64,000 nucleotides of DNA from positions 1-64,000 of the forward strand of contig CAZZMO010000006.1 in the NCBI GenBank assembly GCA_964655475.1, in the 5' to 3' direction. Position numbers and translations under genes: made by a program. Shown here in pieces: positions 8,181 to 16,324 of the stretch. Positions within the stretch are counted from its first letter, which is position 1. Every line of letters starts with the position of its first letter. Origin of the DNA: VGMA01 sp964655475 (lineage in GTDB: Bacteria; Chlamydiota; Chlamydiia; Chlamydiales; VGMA01). The notes beneath the pieces were generated by a model. That model was not told where the DNA came from. It ran no database searches and was given only the letters and a program-made list of their open reading frames with translations.

Positions 8181-9413
8181 TTAATCGATGTAATCGATCA
8201 TTGTCCACAATTTATGAAATTTCGACCCTTTCACAAGCACTACATCCCCTTCCTGCATAGACTCTTTGAGAACCTTTTTCATCTCGCTGTAGTCAGAAAA
8301 AAAAGAGACCTTCTTACACTTTTCCTGAAAAATATCAACCATGTGGCGGCAAGGAGCGCCGATACAGAGAAGTTCATCGAGAATATCAACCGCTTTTTGT
8401 CCTACAAGCTTGTGCCCTTCCTCCTCATAACTTCCAAGCTCTCCCATTGAACCAAACACCCCGATCCTTCTTCCCCCGTTTGAAGGGAGTGGCATATTGA
8501 GAAGAGCGCTCGTCATGCTCTTTGGATTAGCGTTGTAAGAATCATCAATGATCTTAATCCCTTGGTAGTGCTTTTCATCGAAGCGATGCTCATAGGTTTT
8601 GAGCTCTTTTAAGCCTCTTTGAATCGCTTCATTATTCATCCCTAGATGCTTTCCAATCCTAATTGCAGCTCCAGCATCTTCAATCAGATGGCTTGCTGTA
8701 AAGGGATAAGAAAATTCAGGAAAGTCATTTCCTCCAAAGAGTTCATAAGGACAAAATACATTTCGTTGAATATTCTGATAGATCATCGATTCTCGGTGAA
8801 TGAAAGCATACTCAAGCGCCTCTGAGGTAAAGATCTCCCCTTTTGCGCTCGCAATCCCTTCAATATCAGCAAAAAATTCGCTATGAGCATAGGTAATCGG
8901 CGTCAAAATCACGATATTAGGAACCGCGATATCAGTAAGTTTTGCCATCTCCCCTTTGCGGCTCATCCCCATCTCAAGAACAAGAATATCCCCTTTTCCG
9001 AGCAAATTCAAAACGCAAAGAGGCATCGTGACTTGAGAGTTTAAACTTCCAGGGCTCTTTTCTACTGAAAAAGCAACCGACAACATTTTTGCGATGAATT
9101 CTTTTGTGGTGGTTTTCCCACAAGAGCCTGTAACCCCAATAACTTTTTTGTGAAGGTTTTTCCTGCGATAGATTTTGGCGAGTTTTTGAAGCGCTTCAAG
9201 AACATTCGGAACACGAATGAGAGGTAGATCTACCTCTTTCCCCTGCCACTTTTCATCGATTACAGCAGCTAAGGCTCCTCGATTCTTTACTTCTTGAAGA
9301 TAGTCATGACCGTCAAATGTGGCCCCTTTGAGTGCATAAAAAACACTACCAGGAGTCACTTCTCGACTATCTGCTACATGTGTAAAACCTAAGAACTTGA
9401 TGAGCTCATCCAT
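8181..9413 (-). CDS. murF: UDP-MurNAc-tripeptide--D-alanyl-D-alanine ligase MurF
   Basis: A 410-residue cytoplasmic ligase that adds the D-Ala-D-Ala dipeptide to the UDP-MurNAc-tripeptide. It has the N-terminal DSREVTPGSVFYALKG motif, the P-loop GSCGKTTTKEF near residue 100, the MurF-type DSYNANPKSM block near residue 290 and GVFGSMGELG. It is the first gene of the left-hand cluster, and its start lies about 20 bases beyond the terminator of the preceding gene. I see no convincing promoter in that short gap, so initiation may be from within the terminator region or by readthrough. Confidence 0.97.
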   Translation of the reverse strand: MDELIKFLGFTHVADSREVTPGSVFYALKGATFDGHDYLQEVKNRGALAAVIDEKWQGKEVDLPLIRVPNVLEALQKLAKIYRRKNLHKKVIGVTGSCGKTTTKEFIAKMLSVAFSVEKSPGSLNSQVTMPLCVLNLLGKGDILVLEMGMSRKGEMAKLTDIAVPNIVILTPITYAHSEFFADIEGIASAKGEIFTSEALEYAFIHRESMIYQNIQRNVFCPYELFGGNDFPEFSYPFTASHLIEDAGAAIRIGKHLGMNNEAIQRGLKELKTYEHRFDEKHYQGIKIIDDSYNANPKSMTSALLNMPLPSNGGRRIGVFGSMGELGSYEEEGHKLVGQKAVDILDELLCIGAPCRHMVDIFQEKCKKVSFFSDYSEMKKVLKESMQEGDVVLVKGSKFHKLWTMIDYID

Positions 9414-9433
9414 AGAGCTGATGATAAGAAATA

Positions 9434-9472
9434 GAGAAAAAAAAAGCTACTGAGAAGAACCTCAGTAGCTTT
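9434..9472 (-). terminator. Rho-independent terminator
   Basis: A perfect 12-base-pair stem (9443-9454 with 9461-9472, AAAGCTACTGAG and its complement) with a 6-base loop. On the minus strand it is followed by a run of T residues. It lies 20 bases after the stop of the 9492-10424 gene and separates it from murF. Confidence 0.9.
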
Positions 9473-9491
9473 GAAAAAACTTAGAGACTGC

Positions 9492-10424
9492 CTATACTTT
9501 CTTCCAGACGTCTGTTGTCAATCCAGAAGTTGACCACTGGAATTTCCCAGCATAAGGAGTTCCTCGGCCTACATCACCTATGTCATCTTTTAGTCGATAC
9601 TCTCCCCCTGCAGCCTGAACCTGAGTTTCTAGATTCTTTGCAGCTTCCAATACACCCACTGGGTTCCAAATAGCACCCGCTACCAAAATAGTTGACTGCC
9701 ATTGCATTTGAAGATTGTCTCTACGATCATCAAGAGAATAGCCATCTGCTTCAAACTGATCTTTCATCATCCAATGGACAATATACATAACAGACTCAGC
9801 AAATGTTCTCCAAACCGCTTCAATGAGCAATAAAGTATTACAAAAACTCATCCAAACTTTTTCTCCAAAAGAAACGGTATCAGAAAGTTCAAAGGTACCG
9901 CTAGAGAGTTTAGAGACATCCACCCCACCAATTAATTTAATCAATTCTGCATCAGAAGAGAGATTGTTTCTCACTGCTTCGTGCAATTCTTCTGCAGAGC
10001 TGAAGCCGCTCAAAAACTTCGTGAAGATAGTAAACTCATGATACATGATTCTATGAGCTGGAACTTCTGCAATCATCACTCCTTTTGGATCTTTGCTTGT
10101 GCCGTTCACGTAATTCGCTGCCTTGAGCTCTAATCCTCCAAACACGTTCTTCATTTGCTCGATAGGTTGTAGCTCTTCTTCGTACTTAGCTCCATGCCTT
10201 AATAATAAAGTTTCTTTATCACCCAACCCTTTCGATGCTAAAATGGTATCTGCCGCGGAGTGTGTCAATACGAATATTGCAGCTAAATCAGAATCTTTTT
10301 TCGCTGCTATAAATGCATAAGAATCTATTTCTTTACCATTGGTAAGACCTTGTGTAAACTCTTCGCTGACAAAAATTTCACCAATTGTTTGTAACTCTGT
10401 ATTACTTAAACCGCTAATTGCCAT
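9492..10424 (-). CDS. Unrecognised protein, 310 residues
   Basis: I do not recognise this family. The protein is acidic and mostly soluble-looking; its hydrophobic stretch (about residues 193-222) is rich in Trp, Phe and Met and is more like an amphipathic or membrane-associated helix than a clean transmembrane segment. There is no signal peptide. I chose the ATG at 10424 because it has GAGG five bases upstream; a frame 11 codons longer (ATG at 10457) lacks such a site. It stands alone between tRNA-Cys on the other strand and a strong terminator, so it is probably a single-gene unit. An accessory or host-directed role is possible but nothing in the sequence proves it. Confidence 0.8.
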   Translation of the reverse strand: MAISGLSNTELQTIGEIFVSEEFTQGLTNGKEIDSYAFIAAKKDSDLAAIFVLTHSAADTILASKGLGDKETLLLRHGAKYEEELQPIEQMKNVFGGLELKAANYVNGTSKDPKGVMIAEVPAHRIMYHEFTIFTKFLSGFSSAEELHEAVRNNLSSDAELIKLIGGVDVSKLSSGTFELSDTVSFGEKVWMSFCNTLLLIEAVWRTFAESVMYIVHWMMKDQFEADGYSLDDRRDNLQMQWQSTILVAGAIWNPVGVLEAAKNLETQVQAAGGEYRLKDDIGDVGRGTPYAGKFQWSTSGLTTDVWKKV

Positions 10425-10583
10425 AAAAACCTCAAAAATTAGTAACTTTTTACCCATGTATTCTACCTTGTCTCATGAATAAAACGCGCATGTTTTTTAA
10501 CGAAAACTTAATAAAAAAAATACTACACACAAAAGGCAGAGGTTTAATACGGAGATAGTCTCTAAGTTTTTTTGAAACAATGA

Positions 10584-10613
10584 TTGACGCAATTGCCTTT
10601 CCTCTCGCATACT
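10584..10613 (+). promoter_or_regulatory. Promoter of tRNA-Cys
   Basis: TTGACG (10584-10589) and CATACT (10608-10613) with an 18-base spacer. The -10 box lies 13 bases before the tRNA 5' end, as expected for a short-leader tRNA promoter. Confidence 0.5.
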
Positions 10614-10626
10614 AGACGGGAATAGT

Positions 10627-10697
10627 GGCGGCATAGCCAAGTGGTAAGGCATGGGTCTGCAAAGCCTTGATCCCCGGTTCGAATCCGGGTGCCGCCT
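10627..10697 (+). tRNA. tRNA-Cys (anticodon GCA)
   Basis: A 71-base cloverleaf. The acceptor stem GGCGGCA pairs with TGCCGCC, the anticodon loop carries GCA within GTCTGCAAAG, and the T arm is CCCGGTTCGAATCCGGG. CCA is not encoded. Confidence 0.97.
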
Positions 10698-10773
10698 ATT
10701 TTAAATATTATCTTTGTTAAAGAATTTCTCTTTTTCTTAGAAATAGGCAATCTTCCTAGAGACTGTTATATTG

Positions 10774-11418
10774 ATGTCCCGCACGGTGTTGATTACTGGA
10801 TGTAGTTCTGGTATCGGTTTTTCAATTGCAAAGAAACTTTTAGAAGAGTCTCACACTGTCATTGGCCTAGCGAGAAGAGATCCCTCCCCCCTTTTGAATT
10901 CTGAATGTTTCCATTTTGAAAGATGTGATTTAAAAGAACTCAGGGTCGCCTCAGTGATCTTCAAAAGGCTGACCAAACAATACCCTGAGATCGATGTAGT
11001 GATCTGCAATGCAGGGCTTGGATCTTCTCTCCATCTCGATGAGCTTTCAGAATCAGAAGTGCTCGAAATGCTTCAGGTCAACTTCACCTCACACGTTCTC
11101 CTCGTCAAGACCTTCCTCCCTCTATTAAAACAACGACCTTCAAATATCATTTTCATGGGATCTAAACCAGGGCCCCAGGGAAGTAAACAGGGAAGCCTCT
11201 ATTCAGCAACAAAATTTGCATTAAAAGGTTTTGCCAAAAGCATTCAAGAAGAGTGTTCATCTTCGCTCGTTGAAGTTGACATCTTCCATCCTGAAAGGAG
11301 ACGCCAATACATTCAGTCAGAAGAGTTTGATGATATTGCAAAGAGTGTTGTAGAGGGACTTTCCTTCAAAAACCGCTCCTCAAAAAATGTAGTTAGTGCT
11401 ACATTGCTTGATCATTAG
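10774..11418 (+). CDS. Short-chain dehydrogenase/reductase, short form
   Basis: A 214-residue Rossmann-fold protein. It has the cofactor loop TGCSSGIG at residues 8-15, the NAG motif in ICNAGLGS near 80, a catalytic Ser in IIFMGS and the active-site YSATK near 140, so it looks catalytically complete. It is 20-30 residues shorter than usual SDRs and lacks a normal PG motif; after the catalytic helix it reads FHPERRRQ. The arginine near residue 35 (LARRD) favours NADPH. The ATG at 10774 is preferred to a TTG one codon upstream. It overlaps nothing downstream if groEL starts at 11438, and the 19-base gap suggests an operon. The substrate is unknown. Confidence 0.85.
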   Translation: MSRTVLITGCSSGIGFSIAKKLLEESHTVIGLARRDPSPLLNSECFHFERCDLKELRVASVIFKRLTKQYPEIDVVICNAGLGSSLHLDELSESEVLEMLQVNFTSHVLLVKTFLPLLKQRPSNIIFMGSKPGPQGSKQGSLYSATKFALKGFAKSIQEECSSSLVEVDIFHPERRRQYIQSEEFDDIAKSVVEGLSFKNRSSKNVVSATLLDH

Positions 11419-11437
11419 AGAAGAAGGAGAACACACC

Positions 11438-13018
11438 ATGTCAAATGCAAAAGATGTCAAGTATGGAGATGAGGCGCTGAAAGAACTACAAAACGGTGTC
11501 GATATTGCGTATGAAGTTGTCGCTGCAACCCTCGGAGCTAGCTACAAACAAACTCTCTTAGAACAATCTTATGGCTCTCCCAAATCTTCTAATAGCGGCC
11601 ACTCTATTCTGAAAGAGCTCGACCTCGAAGAGCCTTTTGAAAACATGGGAGTCTCTCTCATCAAAGGACTTGCGAGCAAGATGCATGATGAGTGTGGAGA
11701 TGGGACTACTACAGCAATCGTCTTAGCTAGAGCTCTATTCAAAGAAAGCGTTCGTCAAATCACCGCTGGGGCTAATCCCGTCCTCCTCAAAAGAAATATC
11801 GATGAAGCGGTCAAAATTGTCGTTGAACAGATCGAAAAGAGCAAAATTCAAATCGAAAGTGAAAATCAATACTACGACATTGCTCTCGCCGCGGCCTCTG
11901 GTGATGAAGAGGTGGCAAAGATCATCTCTGATGCCCTCAAAACCATCGGAAAAGATGGCGTAATCACTGTAGAAGAGGGAAAAAGCGTCGATACGAGCCT
12001 TGTCTCTGAAGAAGGGATGAAAGTAGATCGTGGTTATGTAAGCCCCTACTTCGTCACCGATTCAGATAAACTCCAAGTAGAGATGGAATCAGCCCGGGTA
12101 TTCATCACAGATAAGAAAATCTCAAGCATTCAAGAGCTCCTTCCCATCCTCCAAGGGGTCGCCTCTTCAGCAACCTCTCTCCTCTTGATTGCAGACGACT
12201 TTGAAAATGAAGTACTCTCCACCCTGATTGTCAACAAACTCCGCGGCACTCTCAAAATTTCTGCAGCCAAAGCTCCAGGCTTTGGTGATCGGAAGAAAGC
12301 AATCTTGGCTGATCTTGCCGTCTTGACAGGAGCCACTCTCGTAACAGAAGACCTCGGTCACGACATGAAAAATGTCGATTTTAGCTTCTTAGGGGGAGCT
12401 GAAAAGATCCTGATGACAAAAGACCACACAACGATTGTTGGGGGCAAAGGTTCTGAAAAAGAAATCAACAATCGAATTAAATTACTTGAAAGCGAGATTG
12501 CCGCTTCTACCAGCAAATATGACAAAGAAAAACTCCAGGAGAGAAAAGCAAAACTCCAAGCAGGAGTTGGCGTCATCCGTGTAGGTGCTGCAACTGAAGC
12601 TGCTATGCAAGAGAAAAAAAGGCGTGTAGAAAGTGCTCTTAGCGCAACTCTCACTGCGATCCAAGAAGGGGTTGTGGTGGGTGGCCTCGCCGCCTACATC
12701 CATGCTGCTTCTTCCCTAGAGCAAAAGATGACGAGCGATCAAGCCATTGGAATGACGATTGTGAAAAAAGCGCTTGAGGCTCCGATCAGAAAGCTTTTGG
12801 AAAATGGTGGAGAGCATGATAGCTCCTTGATTATCGATCAAATTTCCAAAGGTTCTTACCCTATGGGATACAATGTAAAGACGAAAAAACTTGAAGACTT
12901 CATCAAAACAGGAATTCTTGACCCTGCGAAAACAGTGATCCTTGCTTTAAAATTAGCTGCCTCAACAGCGGGTGTTTTAATGACAACAGAAGCGATGATC
13001 GCTCTCGGTGAATCGTAA
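11438..13018 (+). CDS. Divergent GroEL paralog lacking both ATPase aspartates
   Basis: A 526-residue chaperonin of group I, colinear with GroEL along its length. DGTTTA, the apical segment DRGYVSPYFV, KAPGFGDRKKA, and GVGVIRVGAATE are conserved. No groES is adjacent. The nucleotide site is altered: the usual LGPKGRN loop reads LGASYKQ, and Ser53 and Ser399 stand where E. coli GroEL has Asp52 and Asp398, the two residues needed for ATP hydrolysis. The GGM tail is missing; the protein ends IALGES. Chlamydiae carry extra groEL genes (groEL2, groEL3) and this is one such paralog. The start at 11438 has AAGGAG upstream; the longer frame from 11396 overlaps the SDR gene. Confidence 0.93.
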   Translation: MSNAKDVKYGDEALKELQNGVDIAYEVVAATLGASYKQTLLEQSYGSPKSSNSGHSILKELDLEEPFENMGVSLIKGLASKMHDECGDGTTTAIVLARALFKESVRQITAGANPVLLKRNIDEAVKIVVEQIEKSKIQIESENQYYDIALAAASGDEEVAKIISDALKTIGKDGVITVEEGKSVDTSLVSEEGMKVDRGYVSPYFVTDSDKLQVEMESARVFITDKKISSIQELLPILQGVASSATSLLLIADDFENEVLSTLIVNKLRGTLKISAAKAPGFGDRKKAILADLAVLTGATLVTEDLGHDMKNVDFSFLGGAEKILMTKDHTTIVGGKGSEKEINNRIKLLESEIAASTSKYDKEKLQERKAKLQAGVGVIRVGAATEAAMQEKKRRVESALSATLTAIQEGVVVGGLAAYIHAASSLEQKMTSDQAIGMTIVKKALEAPIRKLLENGGEHDSSLIIDQISKGSYPMGYNVKTKKLEDFIKTGILDPAKTVILALKLAASTAGVLMTTEAMIALGES

Positions 13019-13022
13019 GAGT

Positions 13023-13892
13023 ATGCAGAGATCCCTGAAGAAAGTTGCCGTTCTCTGCTCTGACGAAGTTCGAGACGGTCTTCTGATGATGGTGGCGTCG
13101 CATCGTATTTATAATGAGGGGTTTAGAGTAACCACCTTTCACAACCGACTCCATGAACTTTCTGACTGGTTTTTCCCCCATGAATTTGCTGCCTACCCCC
13201 CGACCGAACTCTTGCAAGAGACCCTCGCTGAATATGACATGCTCATCTTACAGCATGATGGAAGTGAAAGGACTAAGCAGCTGAAAAAATGGCACCGAGA
13301 TGGGATGCTCGCTCCCCTCAGCGTCTTTTACCCCTTTTACCACAAAAGAGTTCATCCCCCTCTTGGAAAACTCGACCGGGTTTTCGACCACCGCTGCTCC
13401 ATGGTGGAAAATATCGCTCTTGCGATCTCTTCTCTTCTCAACATTTACTACCACTCCAAAAATAATGGCCTTTGCCCTCCTCCAGGACTGGAACACAGAA
13501 AACATCGGAAGCGGGTATTGATTCAATCCCACGCCCTTTTAAAAGAGAAGTTTGTGAAGATCTCTGAAGCGATCCAAAGTTTTGGATTTGAAGTACAGGT
13601 GCTTCCTGAAGAATCTGAGCTCTCCTTAGCAGAATATGCAAAGCTCATCTACGAATCGGGCTACGTTGTCGGCATTGAATCAGATCTTTCCCATCTCGCA
13701 TCGAATCTTCAGATTCCCACTCTCCTAGTCCTCTCTCGCCACACACTACGCCTATGGTTCCCCGGTTGGCTTAAAAGCTCCGTGATCTCCCCCCCCAGAT
13801 GGCTCCCCAAAACACTCGAAAAATTCATCCACATCTCAAGAGTCCTTTCAGGCTTCAAACTCCTAGTATCAAAAGACAAGATTCATATTTGA
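13023..13892 (+). CDS. Glycosyltransferase-9-like (heptosyltransferase-like) protein
   Basis: A 289-residue protein beginning 4 bases after the groEL-paralog stop. The C-terminal half reads RVLIQSHALLKEK, VQVLPEESELSLAEYAKLIYESGYVVGIESDLSHLASNLQIPTLLVL; this is the pattern of GT9 heptosyltransferases, in which a glycine- and Asp/Ser-rich GxDSGxxHLA motif binds the nucleotide sugar. Here it is GIESDLSHLA. The N-terminal half (VAVLCSDEVRDGLLMM) is also Rossmann-like but has no clear signature. No signal peptide is seen. It may act in lipopolysaccharide or other surface glycan assembly; the assignment is by motif only. The last 10 bases overlap the convergent cysteine-rich gene. Confidence 0.65.
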   Translation: MQRSLKKVAVLCSDEVRDGLLMMVASHRIYNEGFRVTTFHNRLHELSDWFFPHEFAAYPPTELLQETLAEYDMLILQHDGSERTKQLKKWHRDGMLAPLSVFYPFYHKRVHPPLGKLDRVFDHRCSMVENIALAISSLLNIYYHSKNNGLCPPPGLEHRKHRKRVLIQSHALLKEKFVKISEAIQSFGFEVQVLPEESELSLAEYAKLIYESGYVVGIESDLSHLASNLQIPTLLVLSRHTLRLWFPGWLKSSVISPPRWLPKTLEKFIHISRVLSGFKLLVSKDKIHI

Positions 13893-15076
13893 GCTTCGGG
13901 GACACATGTATCGATATTCCATGGATTCGTGAAACAGCACTGATTCCCTGATCGAAAACCACCCTTCATACAAGATTTCCCCCAGCAACACTGTCCTCCC
14001 CCATCACAGCAGGTTCCATCTAAGCAAACGTGTTCGCAACAAGCTCCATTAAGGCAGTGTCCATTCTTACAACAGGTACCGTTACAACAAATCTCCCCCT
14101 CATTGCAACATTTCTCGAGACAGCAAATCGTATTGACTGGGCAGCAAGTTGTTTGATTATTACAAGTTCTGCTTGCAGGGCAACAGAGAGCTCGGCCCGA
14201 TCCTTCACCTCGAATACACTCATCCCCATTTTCACAGCAGATATATGGGGGATCGACATAGCAGCTATCTAAACAGCAATTTTGCTGGTTAGCACATTGG
14301 CAATTACAAGTACATTCCCCATTTTGTACATGCCATCCTGCTCGGCAGCATTTTCCATTCAAATAACGATCTGCTGGGCAGCACTCCACTTTTCCAGTTT
14401 CCATGTTTTGAGCGCACTTTTCCCCAATCTCACTGTTACAACAAAGATAAGGCGGATTCACCTGACAATTATCTAAACAACAATCTGCAGGATTTGCACA
14501 TGGGCAAGTGCACACACATTGCCCTCCTTGGCAAGACCATCCATTAGGACAACAGGCACCATTGCAATATTGACCTATCGGACAGCAACTTCCTTCTTCC
14601 GTTGAACCCCCAGCAGGAATACAGACTTCTTGAGTTTGAGAGCAGCATAGATAGGGGCTATTTCCATTGTAACAGCAATTTTCTGTTGTTAGATCGCAAG
14701 TACAGGTTTGAGTAGGTATTACACAGCCACTTGTAGTACAGACTTGTCCAGATGCACAGCAACTTCCCTCGCAGTACTGCTCTTTAGGACAACATATACC
14801 TTGTAAGGCGACGCAGGTTGTATTTTCTGTACAGCAGACGTAACTACCATCAGTAACAGGGCAGCAAGTTTCTGTTGAAGAACACGCATCTCCACAAAGA
14901 TTTTGACAAACCCTATCAACACAAACTTCTCCTGTAGAGCAGCACTCACCGTTACAATAATACTGATTTGGACAGCACCCGAGTCCTGGCAAACAGGTGT
15001 AGCTAGTTGTGCAGCATTCAGGATCATGCCCCCATCTGATGCAGGATTGTGTGTTATCTGGACAAGACAAAATCAA
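13883..15076 (-). CDS. Cysteine-rich repeat protein (88 Cys in 397 residues)
   Basis: An unrecognised protein with 22% cysteine, mostly as CC pairs. Four copies of a module CCPxxxYCNGxCCxxGxxCxxxxC are visible (starting near residues 34, 94, 163 and 231; the last has lost several cysteines). Two copies are followed by a CxCxCANxxxCCLDxCxVxPPYxCC unit. The C-terminal third is a run of short CC-containing turns. The pattern resembles granulin- or metallothionein-like sequences, so disulfide-bonded surface or metal-binding roles are both conceivable. No ATG is in frame: the frame opens after a TAA, and the first usable start is TTG at 15074-15076. There is no signal peptide, so the 5' end may be lost or mis-set. 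It is last in a four-gene cluster. Confidence 0.75.
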   Translation of the reverse strand: MILSCPDNTQSCIRWGHDPECCTTSYTCLPGLGCCPNQYYCNGECCSTGEVCVDRVCQNLCGDACSSTETCCPVTDGSYVCCTENTTCVALQGICCPKEQYCEGSCCASGQVCTTSGCVIPTQTCTCDLTTENCCYNGNSPYLCCSQTQEVCIPAGGSTEEGSCCPIGQYCNGACCPNGWSCQGGQCVCTCPCANPADCCLDNCQVNPPYLCCNSEIGEKCAQNMETGKVECCPADRYLNGKCCRAGWHVQNGECTCNCQCANQQNCCLDSCYVDPPYICCENGDECIRGEGSGRALCCPASRTCNNQTTCCPVNTICCLEKCCNEGEICCNGTCCKNGHCLNGACCEHVCLDGTCCDGGGQCCWGKSCMKGGFRSGNQCCFTNPWNIDTCVPEAQI

Positions 15077-15097
15077 CTCACATTTTAATTCATCTTA

Positions 15098-15997
15098 TCA
15101 GTTGAATAATGTGCGAAGGCTAAGTCTTTGAATGAGTATTGGATTGACTTTAGTTACATGGAGAAAAGGGTGAATGATCTCCTCTTTTTTGGGGAGCTCT
15201 ACCGATAAGGGGTCCCAAAAAGGGGTGACTGTCTCGTAGGAGAGGTCAAAGAGGGCATCTTTGCCCTGAAAAGGTTGCTCTAGCTCTTTTTGTAGAAGAG
15301 CCGTCCAGTTTTTGTCTTGGTAGTGGCCCCAGGAGAGGACTTTGCGAAAAAGCTCCTCTTTAGGTTTGACCCAACTGAAGTGATGACAGAGAGGAGAGCC
15401 ATCGAGCGCTGCTACATGATCTCTTTTACTCCCGGGGAAGTCGACAAAAATCCCTTTCCGTTCACAGATGTCGAGTAGTGCTTCTGGTTGGATGAGGGAC
15501 TTTTTCACCATCAATGGGCCGTTTGAATGGAGTGAATGGGCTCGATAAGATGCGGAGCGGAAGTAAAAATAGCTCGAGAACTTGAGAGCTGTATACTCTT
15601 GATAGGGGAAATGGGAGAGCCAGAGGAGGAACTTCTCTCCATCAAAAATCTCATCCACATCGATGAATAGGATGTAGTCAATCCCTTCAGGGACAAAGTG
15701 ATAACCAATATAGCGGTTGGTGCTGTGCCAAAAATGGATCCAGTCTGCATCCCCTTTTTGGACAGGGCAATGTAAACCATAGGTCTCATCTTCTCTAAAG
15801 GCAAACTCTACAAATTGGGTATCGGGATGCTCTCGGTAAGAGGCCTCTAAAAGATCTTGATTCTCAGGAGTTCCATCGAAAAAATGGTCACCGACGGTGA
15901 CGATCACTTTATGGGCAAAAGGGCGAACCCCTTCAATTGCCTTTTTTAAGAACCGGTAGTCATTCGTGCAATAGTTGATGACAACTGCAATCGACAC
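15098..15997 (-). CDS. Glycosyltransferase family 2-like protein
   Basis: A 299-residue protein with a GT-A-like fold. It opens IAVVINYCTNDYRFLKKAIEGV, as in proteins that start with a nucleotide-sugar Rossmann strand, and carries YILFIDVDEIFDG near residue 112, an Asp-x-Asp metal site. It has no membrane segment. It lies 21 bases downstream of the small exported protein and 21 bases upstream of the cysteine-rich gene, so the three are probably cotranscribed. Donor and acceptor are unknown; the cysteine-rich neighbour is one candidate acceptor, which is speculation from position. Confidence 0.75.
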   Translation of the reverse strand: MSIAVVINYCTNDYRFLKKAIEGVRPFAHKVIVTVGDHFFDGTPENQDLLEASYREHPDTQFVEFAFREDETYGLHCPVQKGDADWIHFWHSTNRYIGYHFVPEGIDYILFIDVDEIFDGEKFLLWLSHFPYQEYTALKFSSYFYFRSASYRAHSLHSNGPLMVKKSLIQPEALLDICERKGIFVDFPGSKRDHVAALDGSPLCHHFSWVKPKEELFRKVLSWGHYQDKNWTALLQKELEQPFQGKDALFDLSYETVTPFWDPLSVELPKKEEIIHPFLHVTKVNPILIQRLSLRTLFN

Positions 15998-16018
15998 TTG
16001 GGGTAATCTATGGTATGG

Positions 16019-16324
16019 TTATTTCCACTCATAGATAGCAGGGTTAAAAACCATTTGGCAATAGACTTCTTTGAACGCTTTTAAGAAAGCTTTGTCCTTC
16101 AAGTAGATCACCTCTTGACCTTCAAATTCTTTTCTCAAATGGGGCGGGATCTGAATACCCATTTCTCTCATTTCTTCTTCTAAGATCTCATCGTAGAAGA
16201 GGATATCCCCTTCTTTCTTCACTTCCAAAATGACAAACCCATTTTGACTGTTCACGAATTTCATAGGCGTTTCCTCACATAACTGACATCCTAACAAAGC
16301 TGCGGAAATGATCACACTCTTCAT
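16019..16324 (-). CDS. Small exported hypothetical protein
   Basis: A 101-residue protein with a short hydrophobic N-terminus (residues 2-13, with Cys13 and Cys16 at its end, CQLC), then a charged body rich in Glu and Lys. It ends VFNPAIYEWK. The N-terminus may be a signal peptide or lipobox-like, but the lipobox is not canonical. The ATG overlaps the stop of the kinase-like gene by 4 bases, so it is translated with it. I know no family for it. Confidence 0.7.
   Translation of the reverse strand: MKSVIISAALLGCQLCEETPMKFVNSQNGFVILEVKKEGDILFYDEILEEEMREMGIQIPPHLRKEFEGQEVIYLKDKAFLKAFKEVYCQMVFNPAIYEWK

Noticed and set aside
10691..10750. Inverted repeat GCCTATTT/AAATAGGC after tRNA-Cys as a terminator
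   Set aside because: The arms are 8 bases with a loop of about 38 bases and no T run; part of one arm belongs to the tRNA acceptor stem.
13883..15076. Shadow frames of 79-102 residues within the Cys-rich gene
   Set aside because: They arise from the TGC/TGT-rich codon pattern; none has a signal, domain or ribosome-binding site.
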